From Mycobacterium scrofulaceum (GTDB lineage: Bacteria > Actinomycetota > Actinomycetes > Mycobacteriales > Mycobacteriaceae), in the NCBI RefSeq assembly GCF_002086735.1, contig NZ_MVIJ01000017.1, positions 40,759 to 104,758 on the forward strand: 64,000 bases of DNA, given 5' to 3'. Below the pieces are notes generated by a model. The model was given only the letters and a program-made list of their open reading frames with translations, did no database searches and was not told where the DNA came from. Both the position numbers and the translations under genes were made by a program. Below are positions 8,707 through 19,804 of the stretch, in pieces. Numbering within the stretch: position 1 is the stretch's first letter; every line of letters begins with the position of its first letter.

Positions 8707-9504
8707 CTAGGAGCTCAGCGGGACCGCCGCCTCCGCGGTGTAGCACAGGAATGTCAGCGTCTCCTGCAGATATAGCTGCACGGTGTCCGCATCATGGCTG
8801 GTGTAGCCGATCGAGACGTCGGTCCCGAGCTGCAGGTCGAAATCGCCGCCGCGGGTGGTCAGCACGAACGCCCCGTCGATGGCCGGTGCCCAGATGATGT
8901 CTCCGGGCACCAGCCGGTCGATGTGCTCGAGGATCGGATAACCATGCTCGGTGGTCTCGCTGACCTTCGTGTAGACGTCCGCGGAGAGCAGCACCGAGTA
9001 GGGACCGTCGACGCCGGCGAGGCGCAATTCGGAGATCGCCTGTGTGATGACATCGGGAATCTCGCGCGGATCGGCCGGCAGGGTCAACGGCTTGTTCGAG
9101 CTGGCGGAGCGGATGCCCTCGATCGAGGCGGCGGCGTAGCCCTCGAAGATCGCCCGGTCCTCCACGAACGCCAGTTTCTTGGCGGCCGCCTTGACCGGGT
9201 CCCAGTCGGAGTCCTGCGCGCCACGCTCGACGTTGTCGATCTCGTACCGCGAGAGGGTGAAGGGGACCCGCAGCCGGACAAGGGGTTTGCTTGCCCGCAG
9301 GTGCGCCTCAACGCCGTCGGAAGGTGATGCCACGTCGACCAAGCGTCCGGTGCTGACCGCTGCGGTGACCGGGCCACCCGGCCCGCTGACGTCGACCACC
9401 CGCCGCCCGGCGATATGGCGTTTGAAGGTCCGGGTCGCCTCGGTTTCGATTTCGTCCCAAGCCGCTTCGGTGACCGGTGCCAGGTCGCGGTAGAGGTTGT
9501 TCAT
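8707..9504 (-). CDS. enc: Encapsulin shell protein (Cfp29 family)
   Basis: This 265-residue protein matches the mycobacterial Cfp29/encapsulin family over its length: [12 protein letters not shown] at the N-terminus, the HK97-fold region with FEGYAAASIEGI, and the C-terminal LYLQETLTFLCYTAEA. Encapsulins self-assemble into icosahedral protein nanocompartments in the cytoplasm. The gene overlaps the DyP peroxidase by 4 bases (ATGA), so shell and cargo are made together. The family and partner are well characterised in mycobacteria. Confidence 0.97.
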   Translation of the reverse strand: MNNLYRDLAPVTEAAWDEIETEATRTFKRHIAGRRVVDVSGPGGPVTAAVSTGRLVDVASPSDGVEAHLRASKPLVRLRVPFTLSRYEIDNVERGAQDSDWDPVKAAAKKLAFVEDRAIFEGYAAASIEGIRSASSNKPLTLPADPREIPDVITQAISELRLAGVDGPYSVLLSADVYTKVSETTEHGYPILEHIDRLVPGDIIWAPAIDGAFVLTTRGGDFDLQLGTDVSIGYTSHDADTVQLYLQETLTFLCYTAEAAVPLSS

Positions 9505-10511
9505 GAAGTGGTTCCTTTCAGGCTGCCGATCGAAAGTGAGCCGTCCTGTGCAACAGACGTTTCCGCCACCGGCGTCGCGGGCAGTGGCGGTGGATCATCG
9601 AGAAAGTCAACAGTGGGGGAGAAGAACAAGCCACCGGTGATCGCGGTCGAGAACTCGAGGATGTGGTCGGTGTTTCCGGGCGGATCCCCGAGGAACATGT
9701 TGCGCAGCATCTGTTCGGTCACCCGCGGAGTGCGGGAGTAGCCGATGAAGTAAGTGCCGTACTCGCTTTTGCCGAGCTCGCCGAACGGCATGTTGTGCCG
9801 CACGATCTTCAGCTCGTTGCCGTCGTCGTCGGTGATGACGTTCAGGGCGATGTGGGAGTTGGCCGGCTTCTCGTCGTCGTCGAGTTCGAGGTTCTCCAGC
9901 TTGGTGCGGCCGATCACCAACTCCTGCTCGGTGACCGACAGCGAGTTCCACGACGACATTTCGTGCAGGTATTTCTGCACGTGCACGTAGCACGAGCCTT
10001 CGAATTCGGGGTCCTCGGCGCCGATGGAGGTGGCGCTGACGGCGATTGGGCCGTCGGGGTTTTCCGTGCCGTCGACGAAGCCCAGCAGGTCGCGGTTGTC
10101 GAAATAGCGGAATCCGTGCACCTCGTCGACGACGGTGACGGCCCCGGCCATCGACCTCAGGATGCGGTCGGCCAATTCGAAACACACGTCCAAGCTCTCG
10201 GCCCGGATGTGACACAGCAGATCCCCGGGTGTGGCCGGGGCGGTGTGCCGCGGGCCCTTCAACTCGACGAACGGATGCAACTCGGCGGGACGCGGCCCGG
10301 AAAACAAGCGGTCCCAGGCGTCCGATCCGATGGAGGTGATAGCCGACAACCGTTTCGGCGGCTCGCGGAAACCGATTGCGCGCACCAGTCCGGAAATGTC
10401 GGGCAGCGCGTCGTGCACCGTCGCTTCTCCGCCGTCATTGATGGTCAATACCAGGAACACCGCCGCAGGCGTCAACGGCTCGAGGATCGGCTGTGGCTGG
10501 ACGGGAGGCAC
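9501..10511 (-). CDS. dyp: DyP-type haem peroxidase, encapsulin cargo
   Basis: This 336-residue dye-decolorising peroxidase has the GFVDGTENP motif with the distal Asp and a proximal His in the IVRHNMPFG segment. The C-terminal tail [11 protein letters not shown] is the encapsulin targeting peptide, which docks the enzyme inside the shell encoded downstream. The open frame continues upstream to 10712, but that extension is translated from a 57-base tandem repeat and has no domain. I chose the GTG at 10511, which gives the usual family length. The role is oxidative-stress defence inside the compartment (known for the family). Confidence 0.95.
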   Translation of the reverse strand: MPPVQPQPILEPLTPAAVFLVLTINDGGEATVHDALPDISGLVRAIGFREPPKRLSAITSIGSDAWDRLFSGPRPAELHPFVELKGPRHTAPATPGDLLCHIRAESLDVCFELADRILRSMAGAVTVVDEVHGFRYFDNRDLLGFVDGTENPDGPIAVSATSIGAEDPEFEGSCYVHVQKYLHEMSSWNSLSVTEQELVIGRTKLENLELDDDEKPANSHIALNVITDDDGNELKIVRHNMPFGELGKSEYGTYFIGYSRTPRVTEQMLRNMFLGDPPGNTDHILEFSTAITGGLFFSPTVDFLDDPPPLPATPVAETSVAQDGSLSIGSLKGTTS

Positions 10512-10520
10512 ATGGGCGAC

Positions 10521-10663
10521 CCTAGCGTGGCGACGGCGAGCGCCGGAAGGGCGCGAGCGAGGAGGCGCGCAATCGGACCTAGCGTGGCGACGGCGAGCGC
10601 CGGAAGGGCGCGAGCGAGGAGGCGCGCAATCGGACCTAGCGTGGCGACGGCGTGCGCCGGAAG
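10521..10663. repeat. 57-bp tandem repeat, two full copies plus a partial third
   Basis: The unit runs 10521-10577 and is repeated exactly at 10578-10634. A third copy is truncated after about 29 bases (10635-10663) with one change (A to T). The repeat fills the divergent gap between the DyP and aminopeptidase genes. Because 57 is a multiple of 3, it leaves the DyP frame open upstream and creates a spurious repeated Arg-rich peptide. Confidence 0.9.
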
Positions 10664-10665
10664 CC

Positions 10666-11934
10666 ATGATGATGAACATGTCGGCCAGCGCCGCAGGCCT
10701 CTGCGAATTCATTGACGCTTCTCCGTCGCCGTTTCATGTCTGCGCCACGGTGGCCGCACGGCTGACCGCTGCCGGGTACACCGAACTGAGCGAGGCTAAA
10801 CGCTGGCCGGACGAACCGGGGCGCTACTTCACGGTGCGGGCCGGCTCGCTGGTCGCCTGGAACTCCGACGGGCCAGACGGCCCGTTCCGGATCGTCGGCG
10901 CACACACCGACAGCCCGAACTTGCGGGTCAAGCAGCATCCGGACCGGCTGGTCGCCGGCTGGCGCGTGGTGGCGCTGGAACCGTACGGCGGAGCCTGGCT
11001 CAATTCATGGCTGGACCGCGACCTGGGCATCAGCGGACGATTGTCGGTGCGCGACGGCGCCGGGATCGAGCAGCGGCTGGTGCGGATCGACGACCCGATC
11101 CTGCGGGTACCGCAGCTGGCCATTCACCTCGCCGAGGACCGCAAATCCCTGACCCTGGACCCGCAGCGCCACGTCAACGCGGTCTGGGGCGCCGGCGCCG
11201 ACGCCGGCGCGTTCGTCGACTTCGTCGCGGAGCGCGCCGGGGTCGCGCCGGCCACCGTCCTAGCCGCCGACCTGATGACCCACGACCTCACCCCGTCGAC
11301 GGTGATCGGCGCCGACGCCGACCTGCTCAGCGCTCCCCGGCTGGACAACCAGGCGAGTTGTTACGCGGGGATGGAGGCCTTGTTGGGGGCCGAGCCGCGG
11401 GGCCTTCTGCCGGTGCTGGTGCTCTTCGACCACGAGGAGGTCGGCTCGTCCTCCGACCGCGGCGCCCAGTCCGACCTGCTGAGCACCGTGCTGGAACGGA
11501 TCGTGCTCGCGGCGGGCGGCAGCCGGGAAGACTTCCTGCGCCGGTTGCCCGGATCGCTGCTGGCCTCGGCGGACATGGCGCACGCCACCCACCCCAACTA
11601 TCCGGATCGGCACGAGCCCGGCCACCTGATCGAGGTCAACGCCGGGCCGGTGCTCAAAGTGCATCCGAACCTGCGTTACGCCACCGACGGACGTACGGCC
11701 GCCGCCTTCGCGCTGGCCTGCCTGCGGGCCGGAGTCGGGCTGCAGCGCTACGAGCACCGGGCCGACCTGCCGTGTGGGTCGACGATCGGGCCGCTTGCCT
11801 CGGCGCGCACCGGCATCCCGACCGTCGACGTGGGCGCCGCGCAGCTGGCGATGCACTCCGCGCGCGAGTTGATGGGCGCTCATGACGTGACCGCCTACTC
11901 CGCGGCGCTGAACGCGTTCCTTTCGCCCGAGTAG
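10666..11934 (+). CDS. pepC: M18-family metallo-aminopeptidase
   Basis: This 422-residue zinc aminopeptidase (orthologue of Rv0800) shows the expected ligands: His in GAHTDSPN, bridging Asp in PRLDNQAS, the catalytic FDHEEVGS pair, Asp in DMAHATHPN and a last His in AMHSARE. It cleaves N-terminal residues from peptides in the cytoplasm. The start is a run of three ATG codons (10666, 10669, 10672) immediately after the tandem repeat, so the exact first codon is uncertain. Any promoter must lie in or upstream of the repeat. Confidence 0.93.
   Translation: MMMNMSASAAGLCEFIDASPSPFHVCATVAARLTAAGYTELSEAKRWPDEPGRYFTVRAGSLVAWNSDGPDGPFRIVGAHTDSPNLRVKQHPDRLVAGWRVVALEPYGGAWLNSWLDRDLGISGRLSVRDGAGIEQRLVRIDDPILRVPQLAIHLAEDRKSLTLDPQRHVNAVWGAGADAGAFVDFVAERAGVAPATVLAADLMTHDLTPSTVIGADADLLSAPRLDNQASCYAGMEALLGAEPRGLLPVLVLFDHEEVGSSSDRGAQSDLLSTVLERIVLAAGGSREDFLRRLPGSLLASADMAHATHPNYPDRHEPGHLIEVNAGPVLKVHPNLRYATDGRTAAAFALACLRAGVGLQRYEHRADLPCGSTIGPLASARTGIPTVDVGAAQLAMHSARELMGAHDVTAYSAALNAFLSPE
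11917..11931 (+). repeat. 15-bp direct repeat, left copy (3' end of pepC)
   Basis: TTCCTTTCGCCCGAG encodes the last codons of pepC (FLSPE) and recurs exactly at 15187-15201, just before the glyoxalase gene. The block between the copies (DoxX, nitroreductase-like and multicopper-oxidase genes) is absent between the M. tuberculosis homologues Rv0800 and Rv0801 (from memory), so the repeats may mark an insertion. Confidence 0.6.
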
Positions 11935-11951
11935 GCGTCAGGATCTGCGGA

Positions 11952-12320
11952 CTAGACGAGCGCGGCGTGGGTGATCACCGCGAGCGCGAAGGTCGCGCCG
12001 TTGAGGGCGAGCAGGAATCCGGCGAAAGCGAACTGACCGGAGATGTCATGGGCCAGTACATGGGTGTACATCGCGCAGACAAAGAAGACGGTCAGCCCGG
12101 CCGCCGCGGCGATGCCGATCACCGGGAGCCACAAGCCGGCGATGAGCCCAAGGGCGCCCAGCGTTTTCAGGGTGCCGATGGGAAACCTCAGCCAGGACAG
12201 TGGCACCCCCGCCCGCTGCATGGGCGGGATGATGGGCGCGAAGTGCAGCAGCGCGCTCACTCCGGAAAAGCCGTCGAAGGCGATGGCGATCAGCGTCAGG
12301 ACAAGGTATGCGGTGTGCAT
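11952..12320 (-). CDS. DoxX-like small integral membrane protein
   Basis: This 122-residue protein has four hydrophobic segments, typical of DoxX-like proteins: residues about 3-20, the LKTLGALGLIAGLWLPVIG segment, a third spanning VFFVCAMYTHVLAHD and a last one, FAGFLLALNGATFALAVIT. DoxX-family proteins sit in the membrane and are linked in mycobacteria with redox homeostasis. The gene is convergent with pepC and lies downstream of the nitroreductase-like gene on the same strand. The function of this member is unknown. Confidence 0.8.
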   Translation of the reverse strand: MHTAYLVLTLIAIAFDGFSGVSALLHFAPIIPPMQRAGVPLSWLRFPIGTLKTLGALGLIAGLWLPVIGIAAAAGLTVFFVCAMYTHVLAHDISGQFAFAGFLLALNGATFALAVITHAALV

Positions 12321-12368
12321 GGTGCCGGCTTTCCGTGGGTGGTCGATCGGTAGGGGAATCGTCTGGCG

Positions 12369-12818
12369 TCAATTCGCCGGGATCGGATCCAATCGGAAGA
12401 CGGCGATCTGCCCGGCCAGCGCCTCGACTTCTTCGGGGTCACCTCGACGCACCAGTCCGGAGCGTTTCAGGAAGCCCACACCGACCGGCACTTCGGTCGG
12501 ATATTCCCGCAGCACGGGCCGCGCCTGCTCGGCCGTCAGCTCAATTATCCTGACCCGCCGAATCTTTCGGCCCTTGCGGAGCGTTCCGGCACCGGCAGCG
12601 CGCGCGTTACGTGCCCAATCGGCACGCGGGAATCCCGCCACGGCGTACAGCTTTCCGTCCAGCGTGAAGGGTGTCATCGGCGTGCTGCGTGGCCGGCCCG
12701 TCTTGCGGCCGGGCACGGTCAATACCATGGGAGGCCCCGTGGGTATGCCGAGCTTCTGCATTGCGATCATGAACTTGTTCATCGGCTTGAGCCAGCGCGG
12801 CGGCTTCGGGTCGGACAC
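12369..12818 (-). CDS. Deazaflavin (F420)-dependent nitroreductase-family protein
   Basis: This 149-residue protein belongs to the Ddn-like F420H2-dependent reductases. It has the family's N-terminal LKPMNKFMIAMQKLG helix, LTVPGRKTGRPRSTPMT (phosphate/F420 contact) and DGKLYAVAGFPRADWARNARAAG. The GTG at 12818 follows a very strong AAGGAGGAG ribosome site, so the longer open frame to 13166 is not used. It probably reduces quinones or other electrophiles with F420H2 in the cytoplasm; the substrate is unknown. Confidence 0.88.
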   Translation of the reverse strand: MSDPKPPRWLKPMNKFMIAMQKLGIPTGPPMVLTVPGRKTGRPRSTPMTPFTLDGKLYAVAGFPRADWARNARAAGAGTLRKGRKIRRVRIIELTAEQARPVLREYPTEVPVGVGFLKRSGLVRRGDPEEVEALAGQIAVFRLDPIPAN

Positions 12819-12965
12819 CGCTCCTCCTTGATGTGTTCCGTTGTGGCGGTGATGGGATCGGTTGGTACTCGGGCCCGTCGAGGCTGCCCGCCGACGCCCA
12901 ACATGCTCTCTTTTGATGCCGGCGGTGCCCGCTGGCAGCCCGTAATCCAAGGACGGATCGGCGGC

Positions 12966-12999
12966 GCCGAAAGTTACACGCGCACCTGTAACTTTCGGC
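12966..12999. promoter_or_regulatory. 13-bp inverted repeat upstream of the multicopper-oxidase operon
   Basis: The arms GCCGAAAGTTACA (12966-12978) and TGTAACTTTCGGC (12987-12999) are perfect complements separated by 8 bases. The site lies 61 bases before the first ORF of the copper-oxidase operon and 148 bases upstream of the divergent nitroreductase gene. No T-run follows, so an operator is more likely than a terminator. The cognate regulator is not in the window in any obvious way. Confidence 0.55.
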
Positions 13000-13059
13000 C
13001 GCGCCGCCTCGTCGTCATCCCTGAGCACGAGTTTCCCAGGGCCATGACGAAGGAGAATC

Positions 13060-13239
13060 ATGACGGGCGCCAAGCCGTACGCAGGCACGCGGTCTCGCGA
13101 AGCCAACCGCGGAAGCGCGGCCGATACGCATTCCGCGCAAAAGATCGGTCGAATCCCCTCGCCCACGACGTGCTTCGCCAGACGGCGGCGCGGGCGCTAC
13201 GCCGCGCCGCTCCGTGGCCGAGCCGGTTTACCGCGGTGA
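13060..13239 (+). CDS. Small basic ORF leading the multicopper-oxidase operon
   Basis: This 59-codon frame starts at ATG 13060, 4 bases after an excellent GAAGGAG ribosome site. It ends at TGA 13237-13239, which overlaps the GTG start (13236) of the next gene as GTGA. The product is Arg/Gly-rich with one Cys and matches no family I know. The coupling geometry, rather than the sequence, is the evidence. It may be a leader peptide that couples or regulates translation of the membrane protein. Confidence 0.45.
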   Translation: MTGAKPYAGTRSREANRGSAADTHSAQKIGRIPSPTTCFARRRRGRYAAPLRGRAGLPR

Positions 13240-13658
13240 CAGCTCAGATCCGGCGCGGCCGGCGCTGGGCCCGTGTGACCGCGCGTGCGACCAGCGCGAC
13301 GTTGGCGCTCCTGGCGGTGGCTCAGGCCGCGTTCGCCGGCAGTTTCCTGGGCGGGCGATACGACGCTCTGATGTTGCACTCGGTCGGCGCCAAGGTGACC
13401 ACGGTGCTCTCCGTCGTGCAGGTGGTGGCGCTGGTGGCCGTGAGCAGGACCGGGGGGCCGCGGTGGCCGGTCGCGGCCGGGGCGCTGGTGACGGTCCTCT
13501 TCGTCGCCGAGTTCGCCTCGGGGGAGCTGAGGTTGACGGGCCTGCACGTGCCACTCGGGGTGCTGTTGATCGCCGGAATCTTCCGGCTGACCGCGTCGGT
13601 GTGGCGGTTGCCGCTGACCGAGCCCGATCGCCCACAACAGCAGGACGTGGTCCGGTGA
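13236..13658 (+). CDS. Integral membrane protein in the multicopper-oxidase operon
   Basis: This 140-residue protein has four hydrophobic segments (LALLAVAQAAFAG, VTTVLSVVQVVALVAV, VAAGALVTVLFVAEFA, VPLGVLLIAGIFRLTA). I do not recognise a named family. GTG 13236 overlaps the stop of the small ORF, and the protein's own TGA overlaps the GTG of the multicopper oxidase. The three frames therefore form one coupled operon. It may assist or anchor the oxidase (inference). Confidence 0.7.
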   Translation: MTAQIRRGRRWARVTARATSATLALLAVAQAAFAGSFLGGRYDALMLHSVGAKVTTVLSVVQVVALVAVSRTGGPRWPVAAGALVTVLFVAEFASGELRLTGLHVPLGVLLIAGIFRLTASVWRLPLTEPDRPQQQDVVR

Positions 13659-15184
13659 ATCGGCGCAACGCGTTGCGGCTGGGTGCGGCCGCGGCCGGCA
13701 TCGGGGTCGTCGGCGCAGGCTGGCCGCTGGCCGGCGCGCTGCTGGGTGGGACGGAATCGGGTCGGCTCCTGCGCAGTCAGGCCAGATTGCCCGCCCGCTA
13801 TCAAGTCCCGCTACCGATCCCGGCGCAGTTGGCGCCGGTGGCCACCGACGCTCACACGGACACCTTCGAGATCACCCAGCAGGTCACCCGATTGCGCATC
13901 CTGCCCGAGATGACCACGACGGCATGGACTTACAACGCGAGCTTTCCCGGCCCCACCATCGTGTCGCGATCCGGCCGACGGACCGTTGTGCGGCACCGCA
14001 ACGCGCTGCCGGTGCCGGTGGTGGTGCACCTGCACGGCGGGCACACCCCCGCGGACCATGATGGGTACCCGACAGATTTCCTCCTGCCTTACACCGGACA
14101 GCCGTTCGCCGACAACATGGCGCGCAATAGCGTCGTCGGACAGCGCGAATACGTGTATCCGATGAATCAGCGGGCCGCAACCTTGTGGTACCACGATCAC
14201 CGCATGGGCTATACCGGTTCCGCTGTTTGGCGCGGGCTGGCCGGATTTCACCTCGTTCGTGACGACGAGGAAGACGCGTTCCCGCTGCCCCGTGGCCGTC
14301 GAGACATCCCGTTGATGATCACCGATCGTGCATTCGCCACCGACGGCTCGTTCCGGTACCCGGCTGCCGAACGCGGCGGCGTAACGGGCGAATACATGAA
14401 CGGCGTCCTCGGTGACGTCATCCTCGTCAATGGCGCGCCGTGGCCGGTGCTGCAAACCGATCCAGCGCGCTACCGCCTGCGACTCCTGAACGCATCCAAC
14501 GCCCGTCGCTACCGGCTGCAGTTGGATCCGCAGCCGCCCGGCGGATCGGCGCTGGTGCAAATCGGCAGTGACGGCGGGTTACTCGCGCGGCCGGTGGGCC
14601 ACGACTTCATCGACATCGCTCCGGCCGAACGCTTCGAGGTGGTCGTCGATTTCGGTCGCTACCCACGCGGGGCGAGCGTGCGCCTCGTCAACCTGTTGGG
14701 TGCCGAGAGCACCGCCGAGGTCATGCGGTTCGATGTCGTCGGCACCGACCGTTCCGATGATTCCGCCATCCTCGAGCGGCTCAGCACCGGCGCGACGGAT
14801 CTCGACCGGCACCAAGCCGTGGCCACCAGAACGTTCCTCTTCCGCCAGGACCGAAGCGGCGTCTGGACGATCAACGACCTGCCGTACCAACCGGGCCGCG
14901 CGCTCGCGCGCCCGACGATCGGCACCACGGAAATCTGGCGATTCATCACGGAGTTTCATCACCCCGTCCACGTGCACCTGAACTCCTTCCAGGTGCTCTC
15001 CCGCAACAACCGCGCGCCCGGCAGGTTCGACAACGGCTGGAAGGACACCGTCGACGTCCGCCCGGCCGAGGCCGTCGAAGTGCTCACCCGGTTCACCGAC
15101 TACACCGGTTCCTACCTCCTGCACTGCCACAACCTCGAGCACGAGGACATGGCGATGATGGCCGACTTCCTGACCACCGATTGA
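13655..15184 (+). CDS. Secreted multicopper oxidase (CotA/bilirubin-oxidase type), Tat substrate
   Basis: This 509-residue enzyme begins with a twin-arginine signal (NRRNALRLG followed by a hydrophobic stretch) and so is exported folded. All four copper-binding segments are present: HLHGGH, WYHDHRMGYT, HPVHVHLNSF and HCHNLEHEDM, giving the type 1 and trinuclear type 2/3 sites. It probably oxidises phenols, Mn or Cu(I) at the cell surface, coupled to reduction of O2 to water. The GTG at 13655 overlaps the previous stop. The order DoxX / nitroreductase / oxidase suggests a redox or copper-stress module. Confidence 0.92.
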   Translation: MNRRNALRLGAAAAGIGVVGAGWPLAGALLGGTESGRLLRSQARLPARYQVPLPIPAQLAPVATDAHTDTFEITQQVTRLRILPEMTTTAWTYNASFPGPTIVSRSGRRTVVRHRNALPVPVVVHLHGGHTPADHDGYPTDFLLPYTGQPFADNMARNSVVGQREYVYPMNQRAATLWYHDHRMGYTGSAVWRGLAGFHLVRDDEEDAFPLPRGRRDIPLMITDRAFATDGSFRYPAAERGGVTGEYMNGVLGDVILVNGAPWPVLQTDPARYRLRLLNASNARRYRLQLDPQPPGGSALVQIGSDGGLLARPVGHDFIDIAPAERFEVVVDFGRYPRGASVRLVNLLGAESTAEVMRFDVVGTDRSDDSAILERLSTGATDLDRHQAVATRTFLFRQDRSGVWTINDLPYQPGRALARPTIGTTEIWRFITEFHHPVHVHLNSFQVLSRNNRAPGRFDNGWKDTVDVRPAEAVEVLTRFTDYTGSYLLHCHNLEHEDMAMMADFLTTD

Positions 15185-15186
15185 GC

Positions 15187-15201
15187 TTCCTTTCGCCCGA
15201 G
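15187..15201 (+). repeat. 15-bp direct repeat, right copy
   Basis: This is an exact second copy of TTCCTTTCGCCCGAG from the 3' end of pepC (11917-11931). It lies 3 bases after the multicopper-oxidase stop and 26 bases before the glyoxalase start. Together the copies bracket a 3.27-kb block. Confidence 0.6.
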
Positions 15202-15227
15202 CCGTCCGGGGCCCAAGGTCTGGCGGT

Positions 15228-17934
<2,707 letters not shown>

Positions 17935-17953
17935 GCCGTAGCGGCGAATCGCA

Positions 17954-18589
17954 ATGAGCGACGGCGGTTTCGTCCGGGCTCGTGCGTTCACGCTGGCCGC
18001 CGCCCTGGTTGGCTGGAGCTTCGTCGGTCCGCGCCTTCCGATCGGATGGCGGGTCACGTTGCAGGCCGGCGCCGCCGGGTTGTTGGCGCTTGTGACGCGT
18101 GCGCCGCTGGGCTTGTCTCCGCCGCGGCTATGGGCGGGGCTGCGGCTGGGGTCCGCGGCCGGTGCGGCCGCGGCGGCCGCGATCGCCGCGACGACGGCCG
18201 TGCCGTTGGTGCGGACGTCGATGGCCGACCGGGAGCCGCCCGGATCGGTGCCCGGCTGGTTGCTGCTGCGCATCCCGGTCGGGACCGTCTGGTCCGAGGA
18301 GGCCGCTTTCCGCGCGGCGCTGAGCACCGCCGCTGCGGGTGGGTGGGGCACGTCCGGCGGAAGGTTGTTGCAAGCGGCGAGCTTTGGGCTGTCTCACATC
18401 GCGGACGCGCGGGCGGCGGGTGACCCCGTGCTGGGAACCGTGCTGGCGACGGGCATCGCGGGCTGGCTATTCGGTTGGCTCGCAGACCGTTCCGGCAGCC
18501 TCGCCGCGCCCATGCTGGCTCACCTGGCCATCAACGAGGCAGGCGCGATCGCGGCGCTGGGCGTGCGGCGTCACGGGTTGATGGTGTAG
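17954..18589 (+). CDS. CPBP-family intramembrane metalloprotease (CAAX protease-like)
   Basis: This 211-residue membrane protein carries the CPBP motifs: SEEAAFRAAL (the EExxxR motif), SFGLSHIADA (His) and HLAINEAG (His/Asn). Several Ala/Leu-rich segments span the membrane. These proteins are putative intramembrane proteases. It follows purL by 19 bases and converges with the Mce gene, overlapping it by 19 bases. The substrate is unknown. Confidence 0.82.
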   Translation: MSDGGFVRARAFTLAAALVGWSFVGPRLPIGWRVTLQAGAAGLLALVTRAPLGLSPPRLWAGLRLGSAAGAAAAAAIAATTAVPLVRTSMADREPPGSVPGWLLLRIPVGTVWSEEAAFRAALSTAAAGGWGTSGGRLLQAASFGLSHIADARAAGDPVLGTVLATGIAGWLFGWLADRSGSLAAPMLAHLAINEAGAIAALGVRRHGLMV

Positions 18590-19785
18590 TCGCCCAGCTG
18601 GCGGCCCCACACGTGTTCGGTGAAAAGTGGTGACCCGAGTTCGAAGTGGTTGTACGGAGCCATGCTCGCGCCGGTGTCCATCACCAGAAACGGAGCCGGC
18701 CACAACTCCCGGGTGATGGTCTGCCAGCAGCCCGGCCGGCCACCGGGACCGCCCCTGGCGTTGGTCCGCGGCAGATTCTCCGGCCAGATGTATGGATTGG
18801 GTGCCCCGGCGATCGCGCCCGCCGCGTGGGCGCCCAGCGAGTAGCCGTTGTCGCCCAGGGCGTTGTGGATCTTGGGCCCGACCTCGTTGAAATTGCGGAT
18901 GGTGCAGAAGATTTCCGGACTGTATTCGTCGAGCAGCTGACTGGAGCCGACCAGGTCGGCGGCGCCCCGCGCCAGGTACGGTCCGGCGCGCCCGAAGACG
19001 TCGGCGCCCGCGCCACCCAGTCCGGCCGCCGCCAGCAGCGCCGCGTCCAGATCGGCTCGCCGGCGGTTGAGCGTGCGCGCCGCGGTCACCGCGTGCTCGA
19101 GCGCGTCCCAAAGGTCGGGTGAGGCGCGGGCGTAAGTCTCACCGAGGGCGGCCAGGCGACCAATGTCCGCCCGCAGCTCGGGCATGCGCGGGTTGACGTC
19201 GTCGAAGATCGCGTCGCCGTTGACCAGAGAGGCGCCGAACTTCTCGCCCGATCCCGTCAGGGCTTGTGCGGCCGCGCTGAGCGTCAGGTTCACCTTGACC
19301 GGGTCGATTTTCTCGGCAATGGCGATGAGCGTCTCGAACACGGTGTTGAACTCGGTCGTCACCGCCGTCGCGTCGATGACGGTCGACGGTGTGATCGGTT
19401 GCCGCGCGGGCGCGGGCGGCGAGCTCAACGCGACGTATTTGTTGCCGAACACCGTGGTCGCCTTGATGGCGGCCGCCACGTTGGCCGGGATCGCCTTGAC
19501 ATACCGCGGGGTGATATCGAGCACCACCTTGGCGGCGGGTTCGCCGTCGCGGGAGACCTCGGCAATGCTCGCCACCCGGCCGATCTGGACCCCGTTGTAG
19601 GTCACCTTGGATCCGGGGTCCATCACCAGGCCGGCGCGGGCGGCGACCATGGTCAGCTTCGTCGTCGGCGTCAGCTCACCCCGGAACTGTAGGTAGAGGA
19701 GCGACCCGACCAAACCCACGATGACGACCGTCACGAGGCCGACGGTCTTGTACGGTGGCCCGCGCCGCATGCGCCGACGCTCCAT
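18571..19785 (-). CDS. Orphan Mce-family (MceA-like) lipid-uptake protein
   Basis: This 404-residue protein has an N-terminal signal anchor (VGLVTVVIVGLVGSLLYLQF), an MlaD/Mce domain with the typical LVMDPGSKVTYNGVQIGRV stretch, and a long helical C-terminal region ending in SPLFTEHVWGRQLGDYTINP. Mce proteins form hexameric periplasmic channels for lipid or sterol import and normally come as six-gene A-F operons with YrbE permeases. Here a single gene stands alone between the CPBP protease and the sterol-carrier-like gene, so it must use partners encoded elsewhere or have a separate role. Confidence 0.88.
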   Translation of the reverse strand: MERRRMRRGPPYKTVGLVTVVIVGLVGSLLYLQFRGELTPTTKLTMVAARAGLVMDPGSKVTYNGVQIGRVASIAEVSRDGEPAAKVVLDITPRYVKAIPANVAAAIKATTVFGNKYVALSSPPAPARQPITPSTVIDATAVTTEFNTVFETLIAIAEKIDPVKVNLTLSAAAQALTGSGEKFGASLVNGDAIFDDVNPRMPELRADIGRLAALGETYARASPDLWDALEHAVTAARTLNRRRADLDAALLAAAGLGGAGADVFGRAGPYLARGAADLVGSSQLLDEYSPEIFCTIRNFNEVGPKIHNALGDNGYSLGAHAAGAIAGAPNPYIWPENLPRTNARGGPGGRPGCWQTITRELWPAPFLVMDTGASMAPYNHFELGSPLFTEHVWGRQLGDYTINP

Positions 19786-19804
19786 GAGTCTGAGACCCTA
19801 GGGT

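Noticed and set aside
10521..10663. CRISPR array
   Set aside because: The repeat units are directly adjacent with no spacers, so it is a tandem repeat.
10512..10712. N-terminal extension of the DyP peroxidase
   Set aside because: It is translation of the 57-bp repeat; family members begin near the GTG at 10511.
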